A DNA stretch of 64,000 nt from Bolinopsis microptera (taxonomy: Eukaryota; Ctenophora; Tentaculata; Lobata; Bolinopsidae), in the NCBI RefSeq assembly GCF_026151205.1, contig NC_087077.1:17344475-17408474 (forward strand), read 5' to 3'. Position numbers and translations under genes: made by a program. The notes under the pieces are model-generated. The model made no database searches. It was given only the letters and a program-made list of their open reading frames with translations, and was not told the origin of the DNA. This document shows positions 61,318 through 64,000 of this stretch, piece after piece (position 1 is the stretch's first letter; each line of letters opens with the position of its first letter).

Positions 61318-64000
61318 GGAGCACCATCTGTCATCTTTCCGTTTTATTTACTGTATGTGGGAACATCTACTGATGAAGTAGCTATCAAGAGAGCCATTCC
61401 AGTGGCGCAGGTGGCTCACGTGTCACATAGCCAACAGAAAAGAAACATGATGAATAGTTCTTACAGCACTAGGGTATCAGCCCCTACTTTTGTTTCTGGA
61501 CGTGAAGGTGGTAATGATTTCACCAACTTAAATCCGAATGGAAGGTTGGTGAATGATGAGCCTAATCAACCTGAAACACCCAACATAAACGAAAACAACA
61601 AAAAAAGTTTATTTTCATGTACCGACATTACCTGGGTAGGCACTCTTAACACTAGAACGATAAGAACTGCTCAGAGGAAACTGGAGATGGTACATCTTTT
61701 CGAGAAGAGTGGAGCAGAGATTGTAGGTATCCAAGAGCACAGGATAGTCCATGAAGAGCCTGTCAAAGTAGAGAGAGTTGGCAAGAGCAGCTATCTAATT
61801 ACTTCGTCAGCTACTAGGAATCGGGCCCAGGCAGCAGTGGGCGGAGTGGGATTCATCCTAACTAGCAAGGCATTTGACGCAACTACGGAGATAACACCAG
61901 TAACGGAGAGAATCCTTAAGATATCTCTAAATGGTAATCCTAAACCAACCTTCGTCTGTGTCTACGGACCTACGGAGGCAGATAGTGTAGAAGCAGCAGA
62001 GAAGTTTCATACCGATCTAAGGTGTGCAGTCTCACAGATCCCTGCTCACAACTTCTTGGAGGTGATTGGGGATTTTAACGCTCACCTATCAAAGAGGGAC
62101 GAGAATGACTTTGGTTGGTATTTCCATGAGAGAACCAACAGAAATGGGGAGCTGCTTCGGGATACTGCCCTGGAATGTAATCTGGAGATTACAAACACCA
62201 GGTTCAGAAAGAAGCGGGGTAAGATGTGGACTCACCTATCGGATGGAACCCTGAATAAGTCTCAGTTAGACTTTATTCTAGTGAGGAAGAAGTGGAGGAA
62301 CAGTGTCAAAAATACTGAAGTCTACAGCTTCTTTAGTACACTGGGTACTGATCATAGACTTGTTTTGTCTAAGATCAAGCTATCTCTTCGACGAGCAAAA
62401 AAGCAACCCAAGAAAACCTGGTATAATTGGGGAGCACTTAAATCGGATGAAGACCTACAGAAGAGATATGCAGTAGAAGTCAAGAATCGGTACTCTGCTT
62501 TATGCGAGCAAACCGATGAAAGTGAGGTTACGGAACTGTATGGGCATTTTGTTGATGCGATTGCTGATACCAACAAAGCCATACTGCCTAAGAGAGAAAA
62601 GAAGAGACGTGACGATTTCGCGGGTGATCAGCAAGTTCAAAGCGTGCGTACAGCCTTGCAGCAAGCAGAGACTGTCTATCACCGGGATCCTAGTGAAGAC
62701 AGTCGACTGTCTGTTAAGCTACTAAAAACTGAACTGGATCAGGTGTACCAGGACATCTTTGAAGAAGATCTAGTTGCCAAGGTTAGAAGGGTCGAAATGG
62801 CTGCAGACAGATGCAAAAACAAAGAAAGTTGGAATGTCATAAATGAGATAACTGGCAGGAAGGCCAAGGGGGCAACTCAAATAAGGGGCAACGGAGCCGA
62901 AGAAAGGAAGAAAATTGGCTTGGGCATTTCATGAATCTGTTAGGGAGTATACCGGATGTGGAAAACGAGCATCCTAGGATCGAGACTCAATTTGAAGGAC
63001 TCAACATCAGTACAGAACCTTTTACTGTGGATGAGCTTAAAGCTGCTAAACACAGGATAAAAGAAGGTAAAGCACCAGGTGATGACGGCATACCACCTGA
63101 AGTCCTCAAAAGATGCGACCTGGATGAAATCGTGCTGTCCTTCTGCAACAAAGCCCTGACAGATGGTATTGCGCCAGATCAGTGGAGGATAAGTAACATC
63201 ATCCCGGTTCCCAAAAAGGGAGACTTGACCAACCCTGGAAACTGGAGGGGGATATCTTTGACTTCTCTCGTAGCTAAGACTCTCAATAGAATGGTGCTTA
63301 ATAGGATCCAGCCGGCTATAGAGGGGGTACTTAGGGACACTCAGAATGGTTTTCGGGAAGGACGGTCCACTACTAGTCACATCTTGGCACTCAGAAGGAT
63401 TCTAGAGGGTGCTAGACAGAGAAATTTACCGGTAGCTATGGTGTTTGTTGATTTTAAGAAGGCCTTTGATTCACTTCACCGGGGAATTTTGATGCAAATA
63501 CTAAAGGCCTATGGAATACCGGACAGTATTGTAGATATCATTAATCTTCTCTATGTCAACACGAAGGGCAAAGTTATAACACCAGATGGGGATACCGAGC
63601 TATTTGATATCCTGGCAGGAGTTCTTCAAGGGGATACATTAGCACCATACTTGTTCATTATAGCCCTTGACTATTGCATGAGACAAGCCTTAAGCAAGCA
63701 TCCTGAAATAGGATTTACCATTAAGCCTTATCGGAGTAGGAGAGTCAAGGCGGAGAAGATAACAGACACTGGTTTTGCAGATGACATTGCTCTGATAGCA
63801 GATACTGTAAAGGAGGCAGAGATGCTGATGCTAGAGGTAGAAAGAGTTGCTGCTACAGTGGGACTTAAAATGAATGAAGGGAAAACCAAATTCATTACTC
63901 AGAACATCGAGAACCCTGATACCATCAAGTCCCTGGGTAGCAACACAATAGAGCACGTGGAAGACTTTACCTATCTTGGTTCTAGAATCAGAGACAGTGA
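61318..64000 (+). pseudogene. APE-type LINE ORF2 (endonuclease plus reverse transcriptase), frameshifted, runs off window
   Basis: The endonuclease/exonuclease/phosphatase fold is clear: GTLNTRTIRT, VGIQEHRI, VCVYGPTEA, IGDFNAHL, LDFILV and GTDHRLV hold the expected catalytic residues. The frame stops at 62934. One base earlier in phase, NWLGHFMNLLG continues, so a single-base indel near 62910 in an A-rich run breaks the ORF. Reverse transcriptase follows: ISNIIPVPKKGD, motif A FVDFKKAFDSLH, motif B GVLQGDTLAPYLF, motif C GFADDIALIAD, to the window edge. It looks RTE-like, but the clade is not secure. The N-terminus was cut by a MITE: sequence before 60434 (VNEDVTDSGTM) continues in frame at 61318 (GAPSVIFP) if the 875-bp insertion and one target copy are removed. 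It acts in retrotransposition and is unrelated to MRTF. Confidence 0.87.

Overview
This window is metazoan nuclear DNA: GT-AG introns, long AT-rich introns, several classes of non-LTR retrotransposon, hAT-like MITEs and a very heavy load of mini- and microsatellites. Nothing is prokaryotic (no operons, tRNA or rRNA operon, or CRISPR). The species cannot be named from the sequence. An invertebrate, possibly an early-branching marine one, fits best, but this is a guess.

One host gene fills most of the window. It lies on the minus strand from 52,285 down to 4,787. Splicing 19 exons by eye, with consistent phases and GT/AG ends at every junction, gives one open reading frame of 925 codons plus stop. 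The product is a myocardin-related transcription factor (MRTF/MKL family). In order it has three RPEL actin-binding motifs (exons 3-7), a basic SRF-contact region followed by a Gln/Leu stretch (exon 9), a SAP domain (exons 10-11), a Ser/Asn-rich region (exons 12-14), and a Q-rich C-terminal half with about 34 consecutive Gln (exons 15-17). It ends in an acidic DWL-containing tail (exons 18-19). The leucine zipper expected after SAP was not found.

Layout: 1-4,786 is downstream flank or 3' UTR with a hairpin and a 14-bp satellite. 4,787-9,949 holds exons 19-15, separated by 13-, 20-, 32- and 53-bp satellites. 9,950-21,896 is a 12-kb intron with CArG/E-box modules and a 2.3-kb satellite. 21,897-27,900 holds exons 14-4. 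27,901-46,934 is a 19-kb intron with a 684-bp duplication, two (TATATTA)n arrays, a restriction-like-endonuclease (RLE) LINE with an intact 767-codon ORF, and a decayed CR1/L2-like LINE. 46,935-52,285 holds exons 3-1. 52,286-64,000 is upstream flank made almost entirely of repeats: a G-rich ~125-bp array, a ~40-bp minisatellite split by an ORF1-only retroelement, two MITEs with 8-bp target duplications, and an APE-type LINE running off the right edge.

The most interesting points are these. (1) Copies of one 20-bp E-box plus CArG module (CACGTGATGCCCATATAAGG) occur in two introns of MRTF, whose partner SRF binds CArG boxes, which suggests a testable feedback loop. (2) Tandem duplication repeatedly touches MRTF splice sites: five copies of the exon 12 acceptor, a doubled exon 16 donor, and a satellite acting as the pyrimidine tract of the last exon. 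(3) An ORF1-only element is flanked by a ~147-bp duplication inside a minisatellite. (4) A hAT-like MITE with a perfect 8-bp target duplication interrupts the second reading frame of a LINE.
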